64,000 nt of DNA, taken from NCBI RefSeq assembly GCF_006149005.1, contig NZ_VBSL01000005.1, forward strand, positions 434,338-498,337. The letters run 5' to 3'. Below are positions 42,345 to 51,040 of the stretch, piece by piece (positions within the stretch are counted from its first letter, which is position 1; every line of letters begins with the position of its first letter). This DNA comes from Larkinella sp. C7 (GTDB lineage: Bacteria > Bacteroidota > Bacteroidia > Cytophagales > Spirosomataceae). A program made the position numbers and the translations under genes. Under the pieces are notes generated by a model. The model ran no database searches and had not been told where the DNA came from. It worked only from the letters and a program-made list of their open reading frames with translations.

Positions 42345-45300
42345 AATCCATTCCGCCCGTAAAACCGCCATCGAAACGCGAACGCTTCACGCTTCGTCTG
42401 ATGATCTTTTTAGGCTTGGCATCCCTGGTATTTTTCCTGGAAAACATGCTCAAAGCATCGGTCAGAGGCTATTTGCCTCTGTACTGGATGCTGATGGTCG
42501 CCTTTGGATTTACGTGTCTTAAAATTCTGCATGAATGGTACCATTATTTTTACATAACCGTTCCTGAAACACCGCCCACCACCAAACCGTATACCGTCGA
42601 TATTTTCACCACATTTTGTGCAGGCGAACCGTACGAAATGATCATCGAAACGCTGACGGCCATTCAGGCGATCACCCATCCGCATACCACCTACCTCTGC
42701 GATGAAGCCGACGATCCCTACCTGCGGGAGGTTTGCCAAAAACTAGGCGTCCGGCACATCACCCGCACGGATAAAAAAGACGCCAAAGCAGGGAATATTA
42801 ACAATGCCCTGGCTCAATCGTCCGGCGAATTGTGCGTGATTCTGGATCCGGATCACGTTCCTTTTCCGCATTTTCTGGATCCCATCGTCACCCATTTCAA
42901 CAACCCGGCGGTTGGGTATGTGCAGATTGTCCAAGCCTACAAAAACTACGATGAGGGATTGATTGCCAAAGGGGCGGCCCAGCAAACGTACCAGTTTTAC
43001 GGCCCAATGATGATGACCATGAACCGGTACGGAACCGTCCTGGCGATTGGGGCGAACTGCACCTTCCGGCGCACCGCCCTTGAATCCATCGGCGGGCACG
43101 CGGCCGGGTTAGCCGAAGACATGCACACCTCCATGCAATTGCACGCCAAAGGATGGCAGTCGGTGTATGTTCCGGCGGTTTTGGCGCGCGGCCTCGTTCC
43201 GTCCACGCTGTCAGCCTATTACAAACAACAGCTAAAATGGTCACGCGGGGTTTTTGAGCTGTTTTTCACGACCTATCCCCGGCTTTTTACCCAATTTACG
43301 TGGCGACAAAAACTCCATTATGGCGTCATTCCCTTCCATTATTTGTCCGGCGTTTTGTATTTGATCAACTTTTTAATTCCAATCCTGGCCCTGTTCTTTG
43401 GCGTGAGCCCTATGCACATTGATCTGGCCGAATTCGTTTCCATCGGCCTGCCGTTTGTCGCGTCCATTGTGCTGATCCGGCACTTCGTACAATGGTGGGT
43501 GATGGAGGATGAAGAACGCGGTTTTCACATCGTGGGAGGACTGCTTATGATCGGAACCTGGTGGATCTTTATCCTGGGCTTCATCTACACCCTTTTCAGG
43601 AAAAAAGTACCCTATGTTCCTACGCCAAAAGATGGAAACGAAGCGAATAACTGGCCCCTGAACATCCCGAATCTGTTGATGCTGGCCCTGTCCATTCTGG
43701 CGATCACCTACGGTTTGTATACGGACTGGAACCCCTACAATCTGATCATGGCGGGTTTTGCCGGCCTGAACAGCCTGTTCATGATTTTTACCATTGCGGC
43801 CAGTCGACAGCAGCAGTTCAGAGCCATTAAAGAGCGTTATTCTCGCCTGAACAACTTCATTAAAATCATTCAAAAAGGGAAAGGATATTTCTGGATTTTA
43901 CGACGGTGGCTGTATACCGGACTGCGCCATACCGCACTATGGATCACCGGAATGCTGGTTTTCTCCATCCTGTTTTATGCAAAATTTCAGTCTAAAACCG
44001 AGATGGCCCAGTCCCTGTTCACCCACAAAGACAATCTTTTTCTGTATGTGATGTATTCGCCGGACAAGCCCGGTGGAATGTCTTCCGTGCGTACAATCAA
44101 ATCCTACCAGGTGTCTAATCAGGTTCATGTTGACCTCATCTCATTTTACATGCCCTGGGGGGATAAACCGGCGGGGTATCTGCCACTCAAATCGATTGAT
44201 TCCGTCTATCGAAATGGCTCTATTCCGCTGATTACCTGGGAACCCCAGCCGATGATTTTTGCAAATAACCAGACAAATAATAATACTGACACAGTCGCCG
44301 TTTTTTTTCGCCGACTCGTCGAGGGCCACTACGATACGTATCTCCGTCGGTTTTCAGAACAGCTAAAATCACTGCATCGCCCCATCTTTCTTCGCTTCGC
44401 TCCGGGAGCCGACAAATCGGTTCACCACAGCTCCCAACCAACTAAAAACGCACCGAATGACTTTAAAGAAGCCTGGAAATACGTCCACAACTATTTTTCA
44501 AAGCAGGGTGTTTACACGGCAATCTGGGTTTGGAGCCCCGGAACGGTCGATGCTATCGACGCCTATTTCCCCGGCAAAGACTACGTCGACTGGATCGGCG
44601 TCACGGCCTTGAATGAGGGTTTTCTCAAGACGGGCCCAAAAAAACGTTCTCTGGAAGACCTCTACAATCCCTTTCACCAGAATCCCATCTTTCGTTCCGG
44701 CCTACCGGTTCTGCTCACTGAATTGGGGTATTTAAGCTCGGAAAACCAGCAAACCGGCTGGTCGAAACAGGACATTCAGTCGGCACGGCGTGCCTTTCCT
44801 GAAATAAAAGGGGTCGTTTTGGTCAATGACGGGTTCGACCCTCACGCGCGGGATTGGCGGAATCTGCCGCCGGATTCGTTGCGGTTTTTAGGCGGTCAGT
44901 ACCCTGAACATGAAGAGAACGTTTCCTTCGCCGGAAAAACAATACCGGTGTTGGCAGAAGCAGCCGAACCGCTCGCCCGCTCCCGCCCGGCTAACCGAAA
45001 CTTTTTTATCGGTACCAAAGGCATCCATTACACCAAGGGGCAGAACTGGATGAAGAGTCGGTCGGTTTTTACCAAAAAAGATTTTCTAACTGATTTCAAG
45101 GAAATGAAAGAACTGGGCATCACGACCCTTAAATACAGCGGACCCAGTATTTATGAGCACAACCTTCTGAATACGGCACAAAAAACCGGCCTTAAAATTC
45201 ACTACAGTTTCTGGATACCAGACAAGATTAATTTTGCAACTGATCAGGATAAACTGGAGGACTTACGCACTACCATTCTGGATGCCGTCCGTAACCTGAA

Positions 45301-46183
45301 AGACCATCCCGAAATTGTTTCCTGGAATATGGGTAATACCTCATTTCAGAAACTTTCCCGTTATTATTACAAACCGGATCTGCTTTATCAGGAATATGCA
45401 TACCTGTCGTGGCTCAAATCGGTTGTCAACGAGCTGAAACAAATTGATCCGGATAAACCCGTCACCGTCGATCTGGACGCATCGGAAAATCTGGTACAGC
45501 TTACGAACCGGTTCCACCATTTCATTCCGGCTATCGACGCTTTCGGGCTGGTTCTGAAGAAACCATCGCGCGCCGTTTCACAACTGGCTAAACTACAGGT
45601 TCCGTATTTTTTCAGTGAAATTAGCGTCAGCGAATACACCAAACTTCCAAAAACAACAACCGGTTTATTTATTGAAAACTGGCAGGATGAGCAAACCACC
45701 GACTGGGTTAGTTTCAACGGGTTAAAAGACCATGTGGGCCGTACGAAACGGGCACTCTTGCAATTACGCCATACCTGGAAAGGGACGCCCCTGCCAGCGT
45801 TGCTCCCTCCCATTAAAATTCTGAAACCCGCCCTGGGAACCTTTCCCGGGGCGCAACTTCCCTACCATGCACTCATCCGCAACACCGATCAGTGGGTGCT
45901 GGCCCAGGCAGTACCGGTCACTTTTCGCCTGGAGTGGAAACTGGTAAAAATGGACCGCTTCGAAAACCCCGTTTCGGTAAAAAATGTGGGCGAAGGCCCC
46001 CGTTTATTGCTTACCATCCCGGAAAATCCATCAAGCTACCAGCTTTATCTGTATATTCTGAAAGGAAATACGGTTCTGGACATCGTCCGCTCGACACTCC
46101 ATACCCCGCTTCCGGTCATGGCCCCTACCCGGCCTATGGACAGCATCCCTCAGCGGTGGTCGGCTAAAGTTCGGACAAAATGA
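42341..46183 (+). CDS. GT2 polysaccharide synthase fused to GH26-like and GH2-like domains
   Basis: 1280 residues. Two N-terminal helices (about 19-36, 46-65) precede a cellulose-synthase-like GT2 domain (82-310) with D121, DPD 169-171, AED (D260) and QQLKW 296-300 in place of QxxRW. Five or six helices follow, the last at 530-547, so the remaining 730 residues face the periplasm. Residues 565-860 are GH26-like: ITWEPQ 631-636, WVWSPG, nucleophile-position E794 in LLTELGY. The acid/base position, in RFAPGAD, has Gly689 for Glu. Residues 885-1280 resemble the upstream GH2-like lipoprotein, with E1093 but T1000 in WNMGNT for the acid/base. There is no PilZ domain. The 3' end overlaps the convergent gene by 34 bases. 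Confidence 0.88.
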   Translation: MKSIPPVKPPSKRERFTLRLMIFLGLASLVFFLENMLKASVRGYLPLYWMLMVAFGFTCLKILHEWYHYFYITVPETPPTTKPYTVDIFTTFCAGEPYEMIIETLTAIQAITHPHTTYLCDEADDPYLREVCQKLGVRHITRTDKKDAKAGNINNALAQSSGELCVILDPDHVPFPHFLDPIVTHFNNPAVGYVQIVQAYKNYDEGLIAKGAAQQTYQFYGPMMMTMNRYGTVLAIGANCTFRRTALESIGGHAAGLAEDMHTSMQLHAKGWQSVYVPAVLARGLVPSTLSAYYKQQLKWSRGVFELFFTTYPRLFTQFTWRQKLHYGVIPFHYLSGVLYLINFLIPILALFFGVSPMHIDLAEFVSIGLPFVASIVLIRHFVQWWVMEDEERGFHIVGGLLMIGTWWIFILGFIYTLFRKKVPYVPTPKDGNEANNWPLNIPNLLMLALSILAITYGLYTDWNPYNLIMAGFAGLNSLFMIFTIAASRQQQFRAIKERYSRLNNFIKIIQKGKGYFWILRRWLYTGLRHTALWITGMLVFSILFYAKFQSKTEMAQSLFTHKDNLFLYVMYSPDKPGGMSSVRTIKSYQVSNQVHVDLISFYMPWGDKPAGYLPLKSIDSVYRNGSIPLITWEPQPMIFANNQTNNNTDTVAVFFRRLVEGHYDTYLRRFSEQLKSLHRPIFLRFAPGADKSVHHSSQPTKNAPNDFKEAWKYVHNYFSKQGVYTAIWVWSPGTVDAIDAYFPGKDYVDWIGVTALNEGFLKTGPKKRSLEDLYNPFHQNPIFRSGLPVLLTELGYLSSENQQTGWSKQDIQSARRAFPEIKGVVLVNDGFDPHARDWRNLPPDSLRFLGGQYPEHEENVSFAGKTIPVLAEAAEPLARSRPANRNFFIGTKGIHYTKGQNWMKSRSVFTKKDFLTDFKEMKELGITTLKYSGPSIYEHNLLNTAQKTGLKIHYSFWIPDKINFATDQDKLEDLRTTILDAVRNLKDHPEIVSWNMGNTSFQKLSRYYYKPDLLYQEYAYLSWLKSVVNELKQIDPDKPVTVDLDASENLVQLTNRFHHFIPAIDAFGLVLKKPSRAVSQLAKLQVPYFFSEISVSEYTKLPKTTTGLFIENWQDEQTTDWVSFNGLKDHVGRTKRALLQLRHTWKGTPLPALLPPIKILKPALGTFPGAQLPYHALIRNTDQWVLAQAVPVTFRLEWKLVKMDRFENPVSVKNVGEGPRLLLTIPENPSSYQLYLYILKGNTVLDIVRSTLHTPLPVMAPTRPMDSIPQRWSAKVRTK

Positions 46184-47853
46184 TCGAAAGTCGACTTGCT
46201 GATGCTCCAGTCCGGGGGAGGTATTTTACCCCAGACTTTCGGGTTATCGGCCAGATTAAAGTAACAGACGCCAAAAACTTCCGGGTGCGCATTCAGCACG
46301 GCGGCTGCCTCTTCCAGCCATTTTTTCTGGAAATCTTCCGGGCCTTTCACCCCGAATTCCGTCACAAAAATCGGCTTGTTCACCAATCGCATCCGGTACT
46401 GTTTGCGGCTGTAAATGGCCTGGAATGACTCCTGGAGGGCCGGATCGGTGATGTTTTTGTCGGGAAGTCCATAAATCGCCACGCTGATGTAGTCGACCAC
46501 ATCGTCGCCGGGCCACCATTCCAGGGAACCCCGGTCACCGGCGGGGCCCCACACACGCCGGATATTTTTCGCTCTTTTTCCGTCAAAATTCATGAAATAC
46601 CGGAACGCCTTGCTGTATAAAACCGGGTCCTGACTTTGCCACGCGTACCGCTGAATGGGAATCTCCATTTCGTGCGCAAATCGCAAATAAACGGTTTGCG
46701 TAGTCGCCGAAATGACTTGATAAACCGCCCTGAATTCGTCATCATAAACGCCCGAAATCGTATTGAACAACACATTGGTGTCTTTTCGAACTATCCGGTC
46801 TTTCCACGGTTCTACGCTGAGAATTACATCATGATTTCGCGCCACAACGGCTTTAAATTCTTTATCAAAACTGCCGTCCTGAATTGCTTCCAAATCAATA
46901 AAAAGATGCTCTGCCTGTACGGATTTTGATTTAACCAGGAACTGTTTCGGATCATAAACGCCAATTTCCGGTTTCGACGTTTCCTGCGTAACCGCATTTT
47001 CAATAGCCGGTTTTTTAGGCAGATTCGTATATATACCGGGTGCTTCTTTTTTGATCTCCGCCACTGCTTCCTGAATCGTTTTGGAAAGCGACGGATCACG
47101 CTCTTTCGTCCGGGGTGCCAGAATAAGCAGGGGCTTATCCATAAACCGCATCCGGTGTATTTTCCGCTTTATGGCCGTAATTGGATCCGCGACCCGGGGA
47201 TACGCCGTGGCCCGTTGTTCGGATTTGCCATCGAGGGTAACGCTGGTCACATCCACCTCTTCCTCTCCCGGCCAGTATTCGTCGGCTCCGGGATAACCCG
47301 CTGGCCCCCAGACTATCTTAATCTTCGGCGATGCGGTTTTGCAGCGTTTTGCAAAATACCGGAACGCATCGATGTATACAAGCGGTGACTGGTACTGCCA
47401 CGAATAAAGCCGTACCGGCACTTCCATTTCCGGACTCCACCGCAGATAAATTTCCGATTTATGCTGGGTGATTGCGTCACAAAACATTTTGATGGAATCG
47501 TCAAACCGGCCTTCTAAAATTTCATCAAGGCCATTCTCCTGATCCGGCGAAACGGCCATCTGTACGGTGATTAAAACCGGGAGATCAGCCGGTAGGTCTG
47601 AAACCAGTTTTTGCAGAGAGGCTGCCGGAACGGTTCGGTCCAGGGTCACCGAAAGGGTATGAAATGAGTTCGCCGGTCGCGTTGTTAGCCGACTTTTTCG
47701 ATCGAATATTCCGACCACGCTCTCTTCAAAATCGTGATTAATCAGGGCCACCGGAGGGCTTTCGTTTTGAAACGGAAAATGCGTTTTGAAGAAAAATACC
47801 AGGAAAGTGATCACCAGCCCTCCACCCAGTGTGTATAGAACAATTCTTCTCAT
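46150..47853 (-). CDS. Membrane-anchored tandem GH26-like protein
   Basis: 567 residues from ATG 47853, chosen because it starts MRRIVLYTLGGGLVITF, a clean membrane anchor; the frame is open to 47928, adding 25 residues. Numbering below follows the longer form. Two GH26-like units are present. The first (about 70-275) has RWSPEMEVP with E167 but LILAPR at the nucleophile position, so Glu is absent. The second (about 320-590) has RFAHEMEIP with E420 and FVTEFG with E524, both catalytic glutamates. GH26 enzymes cleave beta-mannans or mixed-linkage beta-glucans. It is convergent with the GT2 fusion gene and overlaps it by 34 bases. Confidence 0.82.
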   Translation of the reverse strand: MRRIVLYTLGGGLVITFLVFFFKTHFPFQNESPPVALINHDFEESVVGIFDRKSRLTTRPANSFHTLSVTLDRTVPAASLQKLVSDLPADLPVLITVQMAVSPDQENGLDEILEGRFDDSIKMFCDAITQHKSEIYLRWSPEMEVPVRLYSWQYQSPLVYIDAFRYFAKRCKTASPKIKIVWGPAGYPGADEYWPGEEEVDVTSVTLDGKSEQRATAYPRVADPITAIKRKIHRMRFMDKPLLILAPRTKERDPSLSKTIQEAVAEIKKEAPGIYTNLPKKPAIENAVTQETSKPEIGVYDPKQFLVKSKSVQAEHLFIDLEAIQDGSFDKEFKAVVARNHDVILSVEPWKDRIVRKDTNVLFNTISGVYDDEFRAVYQVISATTQTVYLRFAHEMEIPIQRYAWQSQDPVLYSKAFRYFMNFDGKRAKNIRRVWGPAGDRGSLEWWPGDDVVDYISVAIYGLPDKNITDPALQESFQAIYSRKQYRMRLVNKPIFVTEFGVKGPEDFQKKWLEEAAAVLNAHPEVFGVCYFNLADNPKVWGKIPPPDWSISKSTFDHFVRTLADHR

Positions 47854-48124
47854 TTGATGGTCATCAATGAATAACGTTGGATGCACAGGACACGCTTTCA
47901 TCGATGTCCGTTTATTGAAAGCAGGCAAAATCTGTACCGGGCTTTTACTGCGGATTGCAACGGCTCCGGCCGCCCGGCGGACCTTTCTTGACCCGCCTTT
48001 CGAAAACCGTGGGTTAAACTTTTAGACCAGCGGGTAGACTTCCTGAACCGAAGCGCTTTTGAGGACAATGAACGGGCGATTGTCGCCTGACTTTTCCAGC
48101 CTGCGAAAGCCCCTCGAACGCGTT

Positions 48125-50920
48125 ATGAGACTGCCCTTTTACCCGTTCCTCTTTTTTTGCCTGCTTAGTTTCAAGGCCTGGACCGCCGAACCGGTTCCGC
48201 TCACCCGGCTCCGGTGCGATTCCCGGGATCAGCCGCTCGGTGTCGAAAGCCGTCAGCCCCGGTTAAGCTGGCAGTTGGGGTCGGCGGTTCGGGGTCAAAA
48301 GCAAACTGCTTACCGGATTCTGGTGTCCGACAATCCGCAGACGCTGGCCACCAGTCAGGGCAACCTCTGGGATTCGGGCAAACGCATTTCCGACCAGTCG
48401 ATTCAGGTGCCGTACGAGGGCAAACCGCTGCTGGCGAGCCAGTCCTACTACTGGAAAGTGCAGATCTGGGACAAAGACGGCCAGCCGTCGGGCTGGAGCG
48501 CCCCCGCCACCTGGCAAATGGGTTTGCTAACCCAAGCCGACTGGGGCAAGGCGCAGTGGATTGCGCTGGAAGAACTGCCGGCATCGGAGCGGATTGTTCC
48601 GTTTGTCCACGACCCCAATGCGGCCAAACCGTTGGGAGACCGAAAATCAGCCCAGAATGCACTGCCCCAATTCCGGAAAGAATTCCGGCTGGAAAAACCG
48701 CTGAAGCGAGCCACGGCTTTTATTTCCGGTCTGGGCCATTATGAACTGAGCCTTAACGGACGACGCGTAAAAGACCATTTTATCGATCCCGGCTGGACGA
48801 ATTACGATCACTATGCTTTATACGCGACCTACGACGTAACGACCGCGCTCCGAAAAGGCACAAACGTGTTGAGTGTGCTCCTTGGCAACGGTTTTTATAA
48901 CATCCCCGTTGAACGGTACCGGAAAATTGTGGGCTCGTTTGGCTATCCGAAACTGATCTGCAAACTGCAACTGGCGTACGAAGATGGAACGCACCAGGAG
49001 GTAGTGACCGATCAATCATGGAAAGTAACGCAAAGCCCGATCACCTATTCGAGTATTTACGGGGGTGAAGACTGGGACGCCACCAAAGAAATTTCGGGCT
49101 GGATGGAAGCCGGTTTTGAGGATACCGACTGGCAAACACCGCTCGTGGTGCAGGGATCGCCCCAACTGCGGTCGCAAACTGCTCCGCCGGTCAAAATCAT
49201 GGAAACCTTCAAACCAGTGCGGATCACGCAGCCCAAAGCCGGTATTTACGTGATTGATCTGGGTCAGAACATGGCTGGTATTCCTCAGATTTCGGTATCG
49301 GGAAAAGCCGGTTCCATCATCAAAATAACGCCCGGCGAGTTATTGGGTGACGATAGTCTGGTGACGCAGCAATCCAGCGGTCAGCCGCACTTTTACCGGT
49401 ACACTCTCAAAGGAAGCGGCACCGAAACCTGGCATCCGCGCTTTACCTACTACGGTTTCCGGTATCTGCAAATCGAAGGCGCCGTTCCGGCCCAGGGCCT
49501 GCTGAGTACGATCGCGATGCCTTCCGCTGCTATTCCGGTTTTGAAAGCCGTCAAAGGACTGCACATTCGGGGTTCAGCCGAAACCGTCGGAAAGTTTTGG
49601 TGTTCGAATGAGCTGTTTAACCGCATCGACCGACTCATCGACTGGGCCATCAAAAGCAACATGGTGAGCACGCTGACCGATTGCCCGCACCGCGAGAAAC
49701 TGGGCTGGCTGGAAGAGACGCACCTCATGAGCGGCTCGGCCCGGTATACCTACGATCTGGCGACGCTGCTGCCGAAAATCATTCGGGATATGCAGTCAGC
49801 GCAGTTGGCCAATGGCCTCATTCCCGACATTGCTCCCGAATACACCGCCTTCGCCAGCGGTTTTCGCGACTCCCCCGAATGGGGCAGCGCCGGGGTGATT
49901 CTGCCGTGGTATACCTTCCAATGGTACGGTGATAAAAGTATTCTGGTGGAGAGTTACGACATGATGAAAAAGTACGTGGCCTATCTGGGAACCAAAGCCG
50001 ATAACCACATTCTGACGCACGGTTTGGGCGACTGGTGCGATCTGGGCCCCAAACCGCCGGGCGAATCGCAGTTGACACCCAAAGGCATTACGGCCACAGC
50101 CACCTACTTTTACGACCTGACCATTCTGGAAAAAACCGCCCGTCTGCTGGGCAAAACCGCCGACGCCGACCAGTTTCAGCAATTGGCTCAGGCTGTCAAA
50201 AAAGCGTTCAACGAAACGTTTTACGACGCCCAGAAAGGCCAGTATGGATCGGGAAGCCAGACATCCAATGCCATGCCGATTTACATGAATCTGGTGACAC
50301 CTGACAACCGTGCCGCCGTGACGGCCAGTTTATTGAAAAACCTCAAAGACAACCACTATAGCCTGACGGCGGGCGACATCGGATTCCGGTATTTGCTGCT
50401 GGCGCTGGGTCAGGTCGGTGCTTCGGACGCCATTTACGCCATGAACAACCGCGCCGATGTGCCGGGATACGGCTACCAACTGGCTCACGGCGCCACCGCC
50501 CTGACGGAATCCTGGCCCGCCCTGCGGTTTGTATCCAACAACCACTTCATGCTCGGACACCTCATGGAGTGGCTCTACAGCGGCCTGGGCGGGATTCAGC
50601 AGGATGAAAACGTGCCGGGTTTCAAAGCCATCGTCATCAAACCCGAGGTTGTGGGAGACATCACCCACACCCGCGTCCGGTATCATTCGCCCTACGGCCC
50701 GATCCGGAGTGAATGGAAAAAAACCGGTCCCCAACTGGAACTGATGGTCAGCATTCCGGCCAACACCACCGCCACGGTGTATCTCCCCACCGCCAACGGC
50801 AGCCCGATTCTGGAAAGCGGCAAAGCCCTTGATCAGCAGAAAGATATCAAGGTGCTACGGACGGAAACCACCCAAACCGTCGTGGCTATTGGTTCAGGCA
50901 GTTATGTGTTTAAGCTTTAA
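48125..50920 (+). CDS. GH78 alpha-L-rhamnosidase
   Basis: 931 residues from ATG 48125, which gives a signal peptide ending near KAWTA; the frame extends upstream to 48059 without a better start. N-terminal beta domains contain RLRCDSRDQPLGVESRQPRLSW, typical of GH78. The catalytic (alpha/alpha)6 barrel has DCPHREKLGWLEETHLMSG and WGSAGVILPWYTFQWYG, then GYGYQLAHGATALTESW. The C-terminal beta-sandwich ends the protein. It removes terminal alpha-L-rhamnose from glycans or glycosides. It is convergent with the SusC/SusD genes, so this is probably a small utilisation locus for rhamnose-bearing glycans. Confidence 0.93.
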   Translation: MRLPFYPFLFFCLLSFKAWTAEPVPLTRLRCDSRDQPLGVESRQPRLSWQLGSAVRGQKQTAYRILVSDNPQTLATSQGNLWDSGKRISDQSIQVPYEGKPLLASQSYYWKVQIWDKDGQPSGWSAPATWQMGLLTQADWGKAQWIALEELPASERIVPFVHDPNAAKPLGDRKSAQNALPQFRKEFRLEKPLKRATAFISGLGHYELSLNGRRVKDHFIDPGWTNYDHYALYATYDVTTALRKGTNVLSVLLGNGFYNIPVERYRKIVGSFGYPKLICKLQLAYEDGTHQEVVTDQSWKVTQSPITYSSIYGGEDWDATKEISGWMEAGFEDTDWQTPLVVQGSPQLRSQTAPPVKIMETFKPVRITQPKAGIYVIDLGQNMAGIPQISVSGKAGSIIKITPGELLGDDSLVTQQSSGQPHFYRYTLKGSGTETWHPRFTYYGFRYLQIEGAVPAQGLLSTIAMPSAAIPVLKAVKGLHIRGSAETVGKFWCSNELFNRIDRLIDWAIKSNMVSTLTDCPHREKLGWLEETHLMSGSARYTYDLATLLPKIIRDMQSAQLANGLIPDIAPEYTAFASGFRDSPEWGSAGVILPWYTFQWYGDKSILVESYDMMKKYVAYLGTKADNHILTHGLGDWCDLGPKPPGESQLTPKGITATATYFYDLTILEKTARLLGKTADADQFQQLAQAVKKAFNETFYDAQKGQYGSGSQTSNAMPIYMNLVTPDNRAAVTASLLKNLKDNHYSLTAGDIGFRYLLLALGQVGASDAIYAMNNRADVPGYGYQLAHGATALTESWPALRFVSNNHFMLGHLMEWLYSGLGGIQQDENVPGFKAIVIKPEVVGDITHTRVRYHSPYGPIRSEWKKTGPQLELMVSIPANTTATVYLPTANGSPILESGKALDQQKDIKVLRTETTQTVVAIGSGSYVFKL

Positions 50921-51031
50921 ATAACGAATATTGAATGTCGAATAAAGAATATTGAATGTCAAATAACGTATATCGAAAGTCGGATCAATCACTTCGATAT
51001 TCGGTATTCAACATTCGATATTCATTATTCC
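50921..51031. repeat. Long heptamer inverted repeat between GH78 and susD genes
   Basis: gaatatt-gaatgtc-gaataaa-gaatatt-gaatgtc-aaataac on the left is answered by ttcgata-ttcggta-ttcaaca-ttcgata-ttcatta. More than ten units in all keep the 7-bp period. It separates convergent genes and begins at the GH78 stop. Confidence 0.92.
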
Positions 51032-51040
51032 TTTGCTTTT

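Noticed and set aside
50921-51031. CRISPR array
   Set aside because: Units are only 7 bp and contiguous, with no spacers and no cas genes in the window.
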